Shown piece by piece: positions 25,378 through 35,537 of a stretch of 64,000 bases of DNA. Numbering within the stretch: position 1 is the stretch's first letter; every line of letters begins with the position of its first letter. The notes below the pieces were generated by a model. It was not told the DNA's origin. It worked only from the letters and a program-made list of their open reading frames with translations, and made no database searches. Position numbers and translations under genes: made by a program. Source of the stretch: Sodiomyces alkalinus F11 (taxonomy: Eukaryota > Ascomycota > Sordariomycetes > Glomerellales > Plectosphaerellaceae); contig NW_021167079.1 of NCBI RefSeq assembly GCF_003711515.1, positions 4,660,677-4,724,676 on the forward strand, written 5' to 3'.

Positions 25378-26775
25378 CTACGCTGATCTCAGAAGCAAAA
25401 AAGCGGCCCCTCCGACGATGGTAGCGCCCGCTACGGCGCCCTGGAGAGCCAGTAGAGACGCATCCCTCATGCGGAGGTCAATCCTGCGGTCACTGTACAA
25501 GTCGGCGATCCTGACCTTCAACAAGGTCGGATCCGAGAGCAGTTCTTCCCAGGTTATGGCTGCTGGTGACGGAGGAGGGGTCGCCTCCGTTGCTGCCACC
25601 GCGGGGGACACTGCCGGTGGCTCCGAGGCGGCCATGGCGACCTCCACACCATCATCAACAGACGCAGTGGCATCTTCCGAAGAAACGGCGACTGCAGCAG
25701 CAGTCTCGCCCTCTCCGGCGCCGCCCCTCGCGGCCAGGGCGCTCCTAACAGCCTCCAGCTCCTCCCTCACGCTCGTGAGGACGTCCTTCTCCTCCTCGAC
25801 GACGGCGCGGACGAGCCTCTCCCGGCGCCAGGGCTCGGCGACGAACTGCAGCAGGACGAACATGACGACGTTGAGGCCCATGAGGCCCCAGGTGCCCCAG
25901 GTGCTGGCGCGGCGGATGCGGTCGCTCCAGATCTGCTCCTCGTGGTAGCGGCGGAGCATGCCGGAGACGAGGGCCTGGCTGAGGCGCTGCTCGTCGGCCT
26001 CGGCGTCGCTGAGGGTCTCGCTGGCGCGGGCGACCTCGCGCTCGAGCTCGTGGTCGCGGCGGTAGAGGTCGGTGAAGCGCTCGAGGTCCTGCGGGGCCCA
26101 GGACTCCTTGCGGGCGAGGAGGGTGGTGGTCTCGCGCTGGGTGGCGGCGCGGGTGGAGGTGGCGGACTTGAAGGCGTTGCGGGCGGCGCGGAGGCGCGCG
26201 TGGGCCTCGGACAGGGAGGCCTCGAGGGCGGTGTTTTGGGATTTGATCGACTCGATGGCGGTGTAGCCCGTTAGGTCGTTGAGAGTTTGGGAGGCGGTGA
26301 GGAGGCGGGCTTGGAGGTTGTCGATGACGCGGGGGATGGAGTTTGTGAACAGGTTCGATGCCGAGGAGAAGGATTTCGAGAATGTGGACGACGAGGACGA
26401 GGACGGGTGTGAGCTGTCGGAAGAAGAACGGTAGTCGGCATGGTTCTCGGAGGACTGAGAGGACGAAGCTCCTGATTTTGATTGATTTGATTCGGCAGAC
26501 GAGACTGGAGAGGAGCTGTCGTTCGTGGACGATGGAGTGGGATCGGGAGAAGGAGAAGGCGATTGGGGTTTCGACTCGGAGTCTGGCGCTCGGGGCGGTT
26601 GGAAGGAAGAGTATAGCCGCCGGGAGTTCGACCGAAGATCTGCAAAGAGCTGAGAGTGTGACGGAGCAAGTGATGTGGTGCTCAACGTCCGTATTGGAGG
26701 ATCAGAAAGCGGATAGAGCAATTGGCGGGAGACGAGGCGCCATGACGCCGGCCGCATCAGCGTCAATGGTTGCAT
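25378..26775 (-). CDS. SHE9: Mitochondrial inner-membrane protein She9/Mdm33
   Basis: Single exon, 465 residues. An Arg/Ser-rich presequence (residues 1-50, SWRLVSRQLLYPLSDPPIRT) is followed by a Ser/Pro-rich low-complexity region. The She9/Mdm33 domain starts near LNDLTGYTAIESIKSQN, has a long coiled coil (TLLARKESWAPQDLERFTDL) and a first membrane segment WGLMGLNVVMFVLLQFVAEPWRR. The tail is Ala/Glu-rich with a second hydrophobic segment at the extreme C-terminus (AGATIVGGAAFLLLRSA). She9/Mdm33 homo-oligomers influence inner-membrane fission and mitochondrial shape. The ATG at 26775 was chosen because it opens a plausible presequence; an in-frame Met six codons later is also possible. Confidence 0.9.
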   Translation of the reverse strand: MQPLTLMRPASWRLVSRQLLYPLSDPPIRTLSTTSLAPSHSQLFADLRSNSRRLYSSFQPPRAPDSESKPQSPSPSPDPTPSSTNDSSSPVSSAESNQSKSGASSSQSSENHADYRSSSDSSHPSSSSSSTFSKSFSSASNLFTNSIPRVIDNLQARLLTASQTLNDLTGYTAIESIKSQNTALEASLSEAHARLRAARNAFKSATSTRAATQRETTTLLARKESWAPQDLERFTDLYRRDHELEREVARASETLSDAEADEQRLSQALVSGMLRRYHEEQIWSDRIRRASTWGTWGLMGLNVVMFVLLQFVAEPWRRERLVRAVVEEEKDVLTSVREELEAVRSALAARGGAGEGETAAAVAVSSEDATASVDDGVEVAMAASEPPAVSPAVAATEATPPPSPAAITWEELLSDPTLLKVRIADLYSDRRIDLRMRDASLLALQGAVAGATIVGGAAFLLLRSA

Positions 26776-27808
26776 GTCTACTCTATCTCTATCCACGACC
26801 CCTCGAGTCCAGATTGTCCTCAAGCCAATTCGAGCTCGGGTCTGTGCCGAGAAGGGAGTGGTTGAAAACGAATCGACAGACAACGGTGGGATGAGTGGAG
26901 GACCGAGGAGTCGGAAAGGACTGGAGGATGGTCCTCGGTACGAGGCCGTTGAGAGGACGGAACGTGGAGGTGGGATTTTCACGGCTTCCGGGACGCCGGG
27001 GATATACTTCGTACCTTTCTTCACCGCCTTCCAATCTGCGACGCACTTGTGAGAGGTACGTACCCTGTGTAAATCTTGATTCGTAAGGTACTGTACTGAG
27101 TACATAATTACATACACGTACATGAATGACGTGGGGCCATTGGAGAGGGGTCCTGCATTAAGGTGTGCGTTGGCTAATTAGGTACCTTAAGTATGGCTGG
27201 GCGTTTCTCAGCCTGCTCAGACCCCAAATCCCAAATCCAGAGACAGATCTTCAGCGTTTCAACAGCACTGTGGTCCCTGAAGCCATGTCGCATAGCGAAG
27301 GGTCTTGGCGGCAGCCCACTTCTCTTAGGATGGAGGGGCAATTGGCAATTACGCAGCGGGGTTTTAACGAATTTGATGCGAGATGGAGGGGGGAAGAAGG
27401 AGGGGCAGCCAACATTTGAATTCCCCCGAGACCAACAAGTTGAATGTTTTAATCCTTGAATACAGGACACGGACATGACTTGTCTTGGGAGATGGCTGTG
27501 GATTAGTTGGTGTCGATCTCTCGCCTTTTTTTTTTTTTTTTCTTCCTGTTTGTCGTTCTGCTTGTCGTTCTGTTCCATCTTCTTTAAATTGGTTGAATAT
27601 CTCCCGCCACCCTAGATTAGTCCTTAAATAATAGCCGGGGAGACGGTTCCAATCTTGTCTTTTTTTTTTTTTTTTTTTTTAACATCTCGAATACCTATAA
27701 CCCGAGAGAAGCACCCTACTTCTGTCATCCTTCATTTTTCTGTAATCCGACCTCTCCTCCCTCTTGCTCTCTCTCTACTTTGACCATTAACCCCTCCTAT
27801 CGACCACC
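26776..27808. promoter_or_regulatory. Divergent SHE9/HAD phosphatase intergenic region
   Basis: Contains a GTAC-rich cluster (about 27055-27125) and AGGTACCT at 27180-27187. Two long T runs lie at about 27524-27541 and 27660-27680, and a CT-rich leader leads to the HAD start at 27809. No gene is supported. Confidence 0.45.
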
Positions 27809-28690
27809 ATGGGCTCCGTCACTTCCTCCGACACACCAGCCTTGGCGACAAACCCGCGCCTTATCTTCTTCACCGATTTCGACGGCACCGTCACCACCCA
27901 CGACTCCAATGACTACATGACCGACAACCTAGGCTTCGGCCTCGCCCTCCGGCGCCAGGGCAACCAAGACGTGCTCCTCCGCGGCCGGCCCTTCCGCGAC
28001 TCCTTCCAGGAGATGATGGACTCGATCAAGCTCCCCTTCGACCAGTGCATCGCCACGCTGCGCGCCACCATCAAGCTGGACCCGGGCTTCCGCGCCTTCT
28101 TCGACTGGTGCCGCGCCAACAACGTGCCCATCGTCGTGCTCTCCGGCGGCATGCAGCCCGTCATCCGCTCCCTGCTCGAGATGTGGCTCGGCGACGAGGC
28201 CCGGCACATCCAGGTCGTCAGCAACGACGTCGCCCCGCGCGAGGGCAAGTCCATCAACGACGAGGGCGGCTGGCAGATCCGCTTCCACGACGACAGCATC
28301 CATGGTCACGATAAGAGCATCGAGATCCGGAAGTACTCCTCCCTGCCCGACCGGCCCGTCATGCTCTATGCCGGTGATGGCGTGTCCGACTTGTCTGCGG
28401 CCAAGGAGACGGATCTTCTCTTTGCCAAGGCGGGGAAAGGTGTGTTCCTTTTTTGTTTTTTTCTTTTTTCTTCTCTGATCTCACCATTTCTCCATCGAGT
28501 TATTTCCAAGGTATCTCTTGAGGCTGACGTGTTGTGCTTTCTTCTCTCAGACCTAGTTACCTATTGTGAGATGGAAAAGGTTCCCTTCGTCACTTTCCAG
28601 GACTTTACGACTATCCATGAGACCGTCAGGGAGATTCACGAAGGGAAGCTGACTGCCAAGGACGCTGCGCTGGGGCGCATTCACGAGTAA
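27809..28690 (+). CDS. HAD-superfamily phosphatase (MtnX/PHOSPHO-like)
   Basis: Two exons (27809-28439, 28551-28690) give 256 residues from an ACCATGG start. HAD motif I is FFTDFDGTVT with both Asp residues. Motif II is IVVLSGGMQP, and motif III/IV is YAGDGVSDLSAAKETD. The cap region and overall size fit the phosphoserine-phosphatase/MtnX-like branch, whose fungal members are often annotated as 2,3-diketo-5-methylthio-1-phosphopentane phosphatase. The true substrate cannot be told from sequence. The 111-nt intron has a length divisible by three and no in-frame stop, so retention would insert 37 mostly hydrophobic residues without breaking the frame. Confidence 0.88.
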   Translation: MGSVTSSDTPALATNPRLIFFTDFDGTVTTHDSNDYMTDNLGFGLALRRQGNQDVLLRGRPFRDSFQEMMDSIKLPFDQCIATLRATIKLDPGFRAFFDWCRANNVPIVVLSGGMQPVIRSLLEMWLGDEARHIQVVSNDVAPREGKSINDEGGWQIRFHDDSIHGHDKSIEIRKYSSLPDRPVMLYAGDGVSDLSAAKETDLLFAKAGKGVFLFCFFLFSSLISPFLHRVISKVSLEADVLCFLLSDLVTYCEMEKVPFVTFQDFTTIHETVREIHEGKLTAKDAALGRIHE

Positions 28691-29385
28691 TGCTGCATGG
28701 GTGTTTTTCCGTTTCATTCTGCGCAGATAGGAAAGGGAAGACCAGGAAGGGGATTAACGACATTAGACTAGGAAAGGTGCGATTTGCTCGATATAGACGA
28801 GGCATAGATTTGACCTTCTACCTTAGTAAATAAGGCACGGGCATATATGGGGGTTTCATGAAACCAAATTGGGTTTCTTCCCATGATGACTGGAAAATAG
28901 ATCACCACTGAATCGTTCGCGAAGTATTTCTAGTGTATGTACGTGTATATTTCATTCAAGAGAGAAATGGTGACAGATTTGTAGGGTCCTCATCTGCCGA
29001 TGGAGAGAGAATCAACTAGGGTCTCAATTACAACCTTATCCCAGAAAGACCGGGCTAAATGTAATTGTTTGAGGGTTAAAGTGATCGGGCTCATGAGACT
29101 GCTTTCATACAGATCTTGACCACTGTCACTCATAAAGGGCAAAGCAATGTCTTCTTTAAGGTGCTTACTAATATAGTGTAACCCAATTGACGCCGGAAAT
29201 GAACCCACCGCAGAAACACTTTTTTAATCAGTTACGCGCCCAGAAAAGAAAAGACTGATATAAATCACATCACCCCTAGGAATTGGATTTTCATTTTGAG
29301 AATCAATTGGGAAATTTCGGCCACTTAAAATTGTCTCCTATCTCTCCTCTCTAGATTCTCTCATCTCACAAACGAATCTCGTGAA
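28691..29385. other. Intergenic region HAD phosphatase/EIF1AD
   Basis: A/T-richer than its neighbours. It serves as 3' flank and then promoter. No motif or gene is recognised beyond short T and A runs. Confidence 0.4.
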
Positions 29386-29951
29386 ATGGCGCGAGCCAAG
29401 CGGAACATCCTTGCTGCGGCCCAGGAGTCGACCACGCCCCCGGACGCCTTGCAGCCAAACCAGGCCCTCGCTCGCGTGGTCAAGGCTGAGGGTAACAACC
29501 TCTACACGTGCCAACTGCCGAACAAAAAGGAGATCCTGGTCGAGTTGGCCCAGCGCTTCCGCAACACGGTATGGGTCAAGCGCGGTGGTTACGTGCTCAC
29601 CGAGCGTTTTCCCGAAGAGCAACAAACCAGTCGCCTCGTAGGTGAGATCGTCAACGTGGTTGGGGACGAGAAGACCTGGCGCAAGCAGCCGTATTGGTGA
29701 GTCTCCCCCTTGTCGCAAAATCATATGATCCTGCAGTGCGCTTGCGCCTTGATATCGCTCCTTACCCCTTACCCCCCGAAAAAGAAAACGCTGCGATCAT
29801 CTAGTTTCTGACATGGCTTCCTCTTTTTTTCCCCCCTCCTCATCTTTCCAGGCCCAAAGAGTTCGTCAAAAATAGCGGACTGGACGATGAGGATGACGAG
29901 GACTCTACCGTCGGGAAATTGCCCCCTTCAGACTCGGAAGACGAGCAGTAA
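29386..29951 (+). CDS. EIF1AD-like S1-domain protein
   Basis: Two exons (29386-29696, 29852-29951) give 136 residues. The S1/IF1-type OB fold is clear: ALARVVKAEGNNLYTCQLP, KKEILVELAQRFRNTVWVKRGGYVL and GEIVNVVGDEKTWRKQPYW. A short acidic tail follows (SGLDDEDDEDS). This matches the eIF1A-domain-containing (EIF1AD/Obelix) family rather than eIF1A itself, which has a longer basic N-terminus. The human protein acts in late 40S subunit maturation and stress responses; the role here is inferred from family. The 155-nt intron splits a Trp codon. The stop lies only 48 bases from the ALG3 stop on the opposite strand. Confidence 0.9.
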
Positions 29952-29999
29952 CGTGTGCAAATATATATCGACAAACGCCAACGGCCGCCGCACGAATTC

Positions 30000-31496
30000 T
30001 CACCGCTCCTTCTTCTCGGGCCTGACCTTCAAAGAAGAAGGCCTGGGGAGCGGCGCAATCTCGAGCGCATCGTTCGCCGTGCCGAACCAGACGGCCGCCA
30101 CCGTGATGGCCAGCATGGCGACCACGACGGCCGAGCTGGCCTCGGTGCTGGGGTACACGTTCCAGGCCCACTCCTGCACGCCGCAGAGGAGGTAGACGAG
30201 CGGGAAGGGGATGCCGCTGCGCCAGAGCAGGTACGGGGTCGACCAGGCGAGGTAGGCGTAGAACTGGTAGTGGAGGGAGCGGGCGAAGAGGAGGCCGATG
30301 ACGTTGGCGGACAGGACGGTGGTGGTGATGTACTTAGCCGTGACGTAGCCGGACACCTGGGCCTCCTCGACGGGCGTGAAGGGCGACTTGGCCTGGAGGA
30401 AAGACGGGATCATGGCGGAGAGGGGCCGCTGCGCCGGCCGGAGCCACCGCGTGACGATAAAGAGCCACAGGACGGCCACGTGGCCTCCCAGCAATGCGAG
30501 CGAGAAGTTTTGGCTCGAGAAGGTCGCCTCGCCGACGAACCGCCAGTTGACCGTCCACCGGAAGAGGAACTTGCGCGACAGCTCGAAGGCGCGCCCGACG
30601 TAGCCTCGGAGGTTGACGGGCCAGAAGCGTATGCCGATCACGACCTGTACTTGGGCCATGATCCAAGCGAGGCGCAGGCTGCCCCAGAGACCCCGGCCGA
30701 GGAAGAGGGTCACGGCGACGGCGGGCAGGGAGAGTAGCAGGGTCATCTTGACGCTGACGCCGAGGCTGTAGAAAATGGAACCCATGACCCAGTTGCGGCG
30801 CTGGAGGAAGAAGATGGCGAGCCACATGAAAAGGGCGGCAACGCCGTCGTTGAAGCAGCGGAGAACGTAGATGCTGTGAAGTCGCTTGGAAAGTATCAGG
30901 AGAGGGAACATGTAGGGGGGCACCTGGCGTGAAGAAAAAGGCGCTCCCAAGTTAGCAAATGAGGGTCCTTTGGGAGAAAAGAGGGGAGACGGGGACAGTT
31001 AGCTTGCCTTTGCTTGCCAGTAGCATGCCATGACAGCGGCCAGAGTCGCCAGATAGAGCCCTGCAAATAACCATTGTGCCAAAAGAATATTCTTCCCCTC
31101 GTTGGTGAGGTAGTAGAGCCCGGTATAAACGTAGACATGTCCGGCTGGGTAGACGAGAGGACCGGTGCTGCCCCAGATGTTACTGTAATTGCGTTCGCCG
31201 GCAACGATTTGGGAGACTTGTTCCATGTATGCGACCCAGTCGATCTCGGTGTCTGTGGACGATGTTTTGAGCTTAGCAAGGGCTCCGTAAAGATAAATTG
31301 ATACGAAAAGGTTGGGATCACGCAGGGAAGGTTGTATCTCACAAGGCACTTTCAAGATAATGGCTGCACAAAGAAGCGCATCGAGGACGAAAAGGACCAC
31401 CGGGATGGCCTTGGAGAGCTTGTGTCGGCCATTGGCGATGTTGAGGACCAGTGTTGCTACCTGCGCCGGGATTGAAGGCTGCTGATCGTCGGCCAT
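30000..31496 (-). CDS. ALG3: Dol-P-Man:Man5GlcNAc2-PP-Dol alpha-1,3-mannosyltransferase
   Basis: Three exons on the minus strand (31496-31343, 31252-31008, 30923-30000) give 440 residues. It is a polytopic ER membrane protein with the ALG3 signature [12 protein letters not shown] followed by [20 protein letters not shown] in the first luminal loop. Later conserved segments are [20 protein letters not shown] and SVKMTLLL, and about ten hydrophobic helices are present. ALG3 adds the first dolichol-phosphate-mannose-dependent mannose during N-glycan precursor assembly. Intron 1 (31253-31342, 90 nt) is free of stops and a multiple of three. Intron 2 (30924-31007) begins AAG|GCAAGC, a GC-AG intron; no GT donor keeps the frame there. 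Confidence 0.93.
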
Positions 31497-31903
31497 TGTT
31501 GCAACCTACATATATATAGAGATCGCACACCGAAAGTGCGCGTGGTTGTTAGAGACTTTGAAAGGCAACAAGGAAGAAGGGTCTTGGGATAGCTCTTGTC
31601 ACACGAAGTGGAATTGGGGGACGTTGGTACTGGTGGACCCTTGAATTCTTGGAGCTTCCACAGTATTAACACTGTGCTTATTCCCCATGTTTTGAAGACT
31701 CTCACAGTGTTCAATGTTCTCGGTGAGGATCAGCAATGTTCGGTGAATGTCTGCCTCCTTCAGTGGTCTTCACCTTGGACTTATCAAGATCCTGAATGGG
31801 TAACGTAATGCAAAAGTTCTATTCAATGTAATAACTGCCTAGTATATGAGAAAGGTCATGAATCTGTATATGTCGCCTGGATATCCTGTCCGCCTCACCT
31901 CCA
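31497..31903. other. Region between ALG3 start and D-amino-acid oxidase end
   Basis: ALG3 promoter and leader, plus the oxidase 3' flank. TATATATA lies just upstream of the ALG3 start (about 31511-31518). No gene is seen. Confidence 0.4.
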
Positions 31904-33227
31904 CTACAACTTCGCCTTCTCTTGCGTCTGGATCGCTTGGACCAACTCTACGACCTTCTCAGCACAGCCAAATGAGCCTTGGAAACCCCAGCCAGCATGT
32001 CCGTAATTATGCACCACCGGCGTGCCATCCTCCAAGATGCTCCTGTCCGCCTCAATGCGGACGCCTCCCTTCCTGTAAGGCCTCAGCCCGACCCCATGCC
32101 GGATGATATCCAAAGCCTCGATGCCCTTCCCCCCCGTTAGGCTCGGATTCAGTTCGATACACCGCTTCATGATTCGCACCGCGATGTTCGGATCCGGGTT
32201 GGCATCCCAGTTCCCAACGTCGTACGTGCCTCCCAGGACCGTCCCTCCACCCGCCGCCCGAGTCATCATGTAGCAAACCTCCTTCTCCCCGTCCTCAGTG
32301 CCGCTGATGGTCGCCATGGGCAACACCTCGTTGCGCACCACCACGATCTGGCCCCGAGCCGGAACCACACTCTGGTCTTCCACCCCGCCGAGCCGGGACG
32401 CCAGCAGACCCGTCGCGTTGACGATGACATCGGCCGGGCGGCCGGTGTGGTGCAGCTCCTTGGCTTCGCGGATGTGCGAGAGCACCGCGCGCTTCAAGAC
32501 GACGCCGTGGCGGCGGCACCGGCCTACGAGCCAGGGGAGGTAGATGGCCGTGTTGATGCAGACCGAGGTCCATTCGCAGCCCGACGAGGCGGTCGGGGGG
32601 AGCTCGTCGGGTGGAAGCTCGCGGTAGTCGTCGAAGAGGGTGCCGAACCATGGGTTCGAGACGAAGAGCCCGTCGAAGCTGGCGGCTCCTGTGATTATGT
32701 CCTTATCGCGGCGGTAGACTTGGACTCCTGTTTTGTCTTTTGGTGAGCGTGGCTGCAAGGAGAGGTGAGAGTCGCAGGGTATGGATTTGATGAGATAGGC
32801 CCAATTGACTCACTTTGAAAATGGATGCCAGCTTCAGGCACTTCCTCGGCCAGTTTCTTTAGCACCGGCCATGTCCTCCGTTCCCACCTGCTGTTTTCCT
32901 CGAATGACATGCTGCCAAAGTGGGTGAGCCATGTGAACCACCTTCCTCATAGCCAGCACCCCTTGATAAACGGAGTTCTCTCAGGCTGCCACTTACGGCA
33001 TGAAATTGGCACCAGCCCAGGGAGATGTATATTCGATGTCATAGTCTCCAGGCATGTGCTTGGAAACGATTGTCACCGAATTGGCCGGGTCCTCAGCGAG
33101 CAAGAGGGCGGAGGTCAAGCCTATCACCCCGGCTCTGCTACCATGTCAGTACACCGCTCGCTGGAATAATGCGATTTCGATCTTTTGGAGTGACACCTCA
33201 CCCAACAACCACAATATTTTTCGTCAT
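31904..33227 (-). CDS. D-amino-acid oxidase, peroxisomal
   Basis: Four exons on the minus strand (33227-33202, 33134-32997, 32911-32814, 32736-31904) give about 364 residues. The N-terminal dinucleotide-binding fold VVVGAGVIGLTSALLLAE is assembled across intron 1. SPWAGANFMP across intron 2 is a DAAO hallmark. The C-terminal part has GGTYDVGNWD, the substrate/FAD region IIRHGVGLRPYR and the family signature HNYGHAGWGFQGSFGCA. The protein ends in AKL, a peroxisomal targeting signal type 1. It oxidises D-amino acids to imino acids with release of hydrogen peroxide. Intron 3 (32737-32813) uses an unusual AAAAG acceptor, so that boundary is the least secure. The specific substrate preference (D-amino acid versus D-aspartate) is not decidable by eye. 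Confidence 0.93.
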
Positions 33228-33872
33228 CTTTTGTAGATACGGCCTTTAAAACGTCGCTCTATTGTTTGGATATGAGTCTACCTGTACCTTAGTCTCAGAG
33301 GAGAAGTGAAGATACGAGTGGTACAGCGTAGTACAAGGCGGACCTAGGTACCTAAGGTACCTAGGAAGGTCGGCGATAACGCGGGGACGGGCTAGTCAAT
33401 TCCGTCAATAACCGCCTACCTTACCTAACCCGTTACCCCGTGCCGATTAACAACAATTATTTCCCAAGTATCTGGTAAGGACAACAACAGGAGTGTCCGG
33501 TCAGTCCATCGGTGTACATGTCGACAGTGAGAGTGGTCTCATTCTGCCGCCGTGACCGGACATCGGCAGGGATTCGTGAGCATGCGGGGTTACGTATAAC
33601 GTGGCTGGCTGATAAGCTTCCTCTTCGTCACGCCGAATATCATGATAGGGGGGCTCATGCCGATGCCCCTGGGCCCGTTGCAGATCGATCTACCTACCGT
33701 ATCACCACCCTTATGTCGCACAAATGAAGAGTCTCAATATTAACTTCATTCATATCTAGATGAGACCCCGAGAAAATGCCCCCGAGCCCTCCCATGCCGG
33801 TTCTTAACAAACACAACGGCCCTCGCCAAAACGCCTAGGTCTCAGATACCGCGACAGAAGAAATCCAATCAC
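33228..33872. promoter_or_regulatory. Upstream region of the D-amino-acid oxidase
   Basis: Holds the 23-bp perfect palindrome at 33343-33365, 116 to 138 bases upstream of the oxidase start. TACCTTACCTAACC-like sequence follows at about 33418-33431. No gene is supported. Confidence 0.5.
33343..33365. repeat. 23-bp palindrome (11+1+11)
   Basis: CCTAGGTACCT at 33343-33353 is followed by a single A and by its exact reverse complement AGGTACCTAGG at 33355-33365. Confidence 0.9.
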
Positions 33873-34937
33873 CTAATAGAACGACTCAGGCGTGTCCCCC
33901 CGCTCAAACCAACTGTAATCAATAGGTGTCCTGTGTTCGACGCACGGAAGGTCCAGCTCCACGAGCCATGGAAAATTCTCCTCCGAGTCCTCCGAGTCTC
34001 CCCGAACGGTAGCGTTGACAAAAAGAGTACGCGTCGGGCTTTGGAAAGGCGACGTGACTCCCTCGGGATACCGCGTCTCGACGTATCCCTTCTCCTCGCA
34101 GTGCCGCTTGTGTTCCTTCTTGCGCTGAGCTTCCAGTCGAGAATCAGCCCTGTCGATCTTGAAATGCTGTGCCAGCTCGATGGGATAGGACTCTCTGTGG
34201 TTGATGGCGGTCAAGTGCGTGGCCTTCATGGTGAAGGTGCTGCCGTCCTGCCACTTGACCATCTTCGCGCCCCAGTGCCCGTGGGCGTGGCCGAAGCAGT
34301 GCACCTTGGGTTTCCCGAGTGCAATGGCGCTGAAGAGGTTGGGGCAACCCCCCAGCGCACCGTCGCGCCCTTCATCGAGAACGCCCAGGGGTGGGTAGCT
34401 TGACATGACGACATCGACGTCGTGTCCGATGTCGAAATCGAAAACCTGGCTCGGTTCGTACTTGAGATCTGCGAAGCAACCGTACGGGCGGTTGTAAGGA
34501 CGAGCATGCAATGTGAGAAAAGCACCGTTTCGAAGAAGGATCTGCTGCGTGCCTCTCGTGGTGATAAGCCTGATTCCATCTTCCGAAGCGGCTTTGACCA
34601 TTTGGAGAACGTGCTCGCGCTCTAGCTTCCTTTGCACCAACTGACGGACGGCGGCGGGAGCACGGGGTCTCATTGCCTCACCGCACCCTATCCAGGTGTT
34701 CTCATCAAGAGTGATGTCGTTGGGCCCGTGAATGACAATCTTGAGGGGCGCTTTGATGGCCGCGAGCTGCTGGATGGCTTCTTGGTACTCTGCAACCTTG
34801 GAATTCTTTGTGAGATCGCCGCAGTGCAGAACTAAATCCACTTCATCATGGGGTAGGTGCCGTAGTTCCTTGTTATGGGTGCCTGCAAGGCAGAGAATAC
34901 GCGTTTTGATGGTTTTTGGTTCAGCTTGATATGCCAT
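33873..34937 (-). CDS. Metallophosphoesterase-fold protein (MPPED-like), active site eroded
   Basis: Single exon, 354 residues. The order of segments follows the calcineurin-like MPPED family of fungi: TRILCLAGTHNKELRH, LVLHCGDLTKNSKVAEY, LKIVIHGPNDITLD, VDVVMSSYPPLGVLDEG and VHCFGHAHGHWG. Against the usual motifs (SDTH, GDxT, GNHD, THGPP, FGHxH), the first Asp is Gly, GNHD has become GPND and THGPP is SSYPP. The central GD and the last GHxH are kept. Several metal ligands are therefore missing, and the protein may be a pseudoenzyme or have altered metal use. The C-terminal 100 residues are basic then acidic, with no recognised domain. The frame is intact and codon use is ordinary, so it is not an obvious pseudogene. 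Confidence 0.82.
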   Translation of the reverse strand: MAYQAEPKTIKTRILCLAGTHNKELRHLPHDEVDLVLHCGDLTKNSKVAEYQEAIQQLAAIKAPLKIVIHGPNDITLDENTWIGCGEAMRPRAPAAVRQLVQRKLEREHVLQMVKAASEDGIRLITTRGTQQILLRNGAFLTLHARPYNRPYGCFADLKYEPSQVFDFDIGHDVDVVMSSYPPLGVLDEGRDGALGGCPNLFSAIALGKPKVHCFGHAHGHWGAKMVKWQDGSTFTMKATHLTAINHRESYPIELAQHFKIDRADSRLEAQRKKEHKRHCEEKGYVETRYPEGVTSPFQSPTRTLFVNATVRGDSEDSEENFPWLVELDLPCVEHRTPIDYSWFERGDTPESFY

Positions 34938-35537
34938 GGTGCGCGCGCAGTGAAGAGGTAGGTCCGAATATTATGGGTATAATGCAATGATGATGTATAG
35001 CCTCGAGTGGAGATGAGTTGAGTAACGAGCAAAATAGATACTCCAGAAATGTGTTTGAAGAGAAAGATATATAGACAACCCGATAACTTTCTCTGGCAGG
35101 ATCTTAATCACTCCTGAGACTCGAAGTTGCAGTGCCTTCCTACCTATTCACACACCACGCTCCCCTATCCGGCAAGAACCTACCTGCCGGTTGAAGCAGC
35201 CAGCATTGCCGGAGCAACGCTGCGTATTTTCACTTGCTGCCTAATAACCCAGCAATGTAGGAATATTCGTGGTCATAACTGCGAGTCCTCTCATAAAACG
35301 ATATCGATGGAGCAGCATATGGAACGTCCAGCACACAATCAGCTGGATCCGAAGCAGTTTACAGAGGGATCGAAAAACGTCGAACCAGTACATCCTACAC
35401 AAGCCACAACCACAGTTGTAGCCTTCAACCTGAAGACATTCTTCTAGGATTCATATTCGGCTAATTTCAGCACCTTCTTGACTTCTAATCTGATTGCGAA
35501 TGCACTCAGATGACCCGACCCCACGCCAGCCGAGAAC
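34938..35537. other. Intergenic region MPPED-like/thioredoxin
   Basis: Promoter of the MPPED-like gene and 3' flank of the thioredoxin gene. No coding sequence is supported. Confidence 0.4.

Noticed and set aside
35127..35447. 106-codon frame upstream of the thioredoxin 3' end
   Set aside because: It lacks an ATG near its start and has no domain; it is intergenic.
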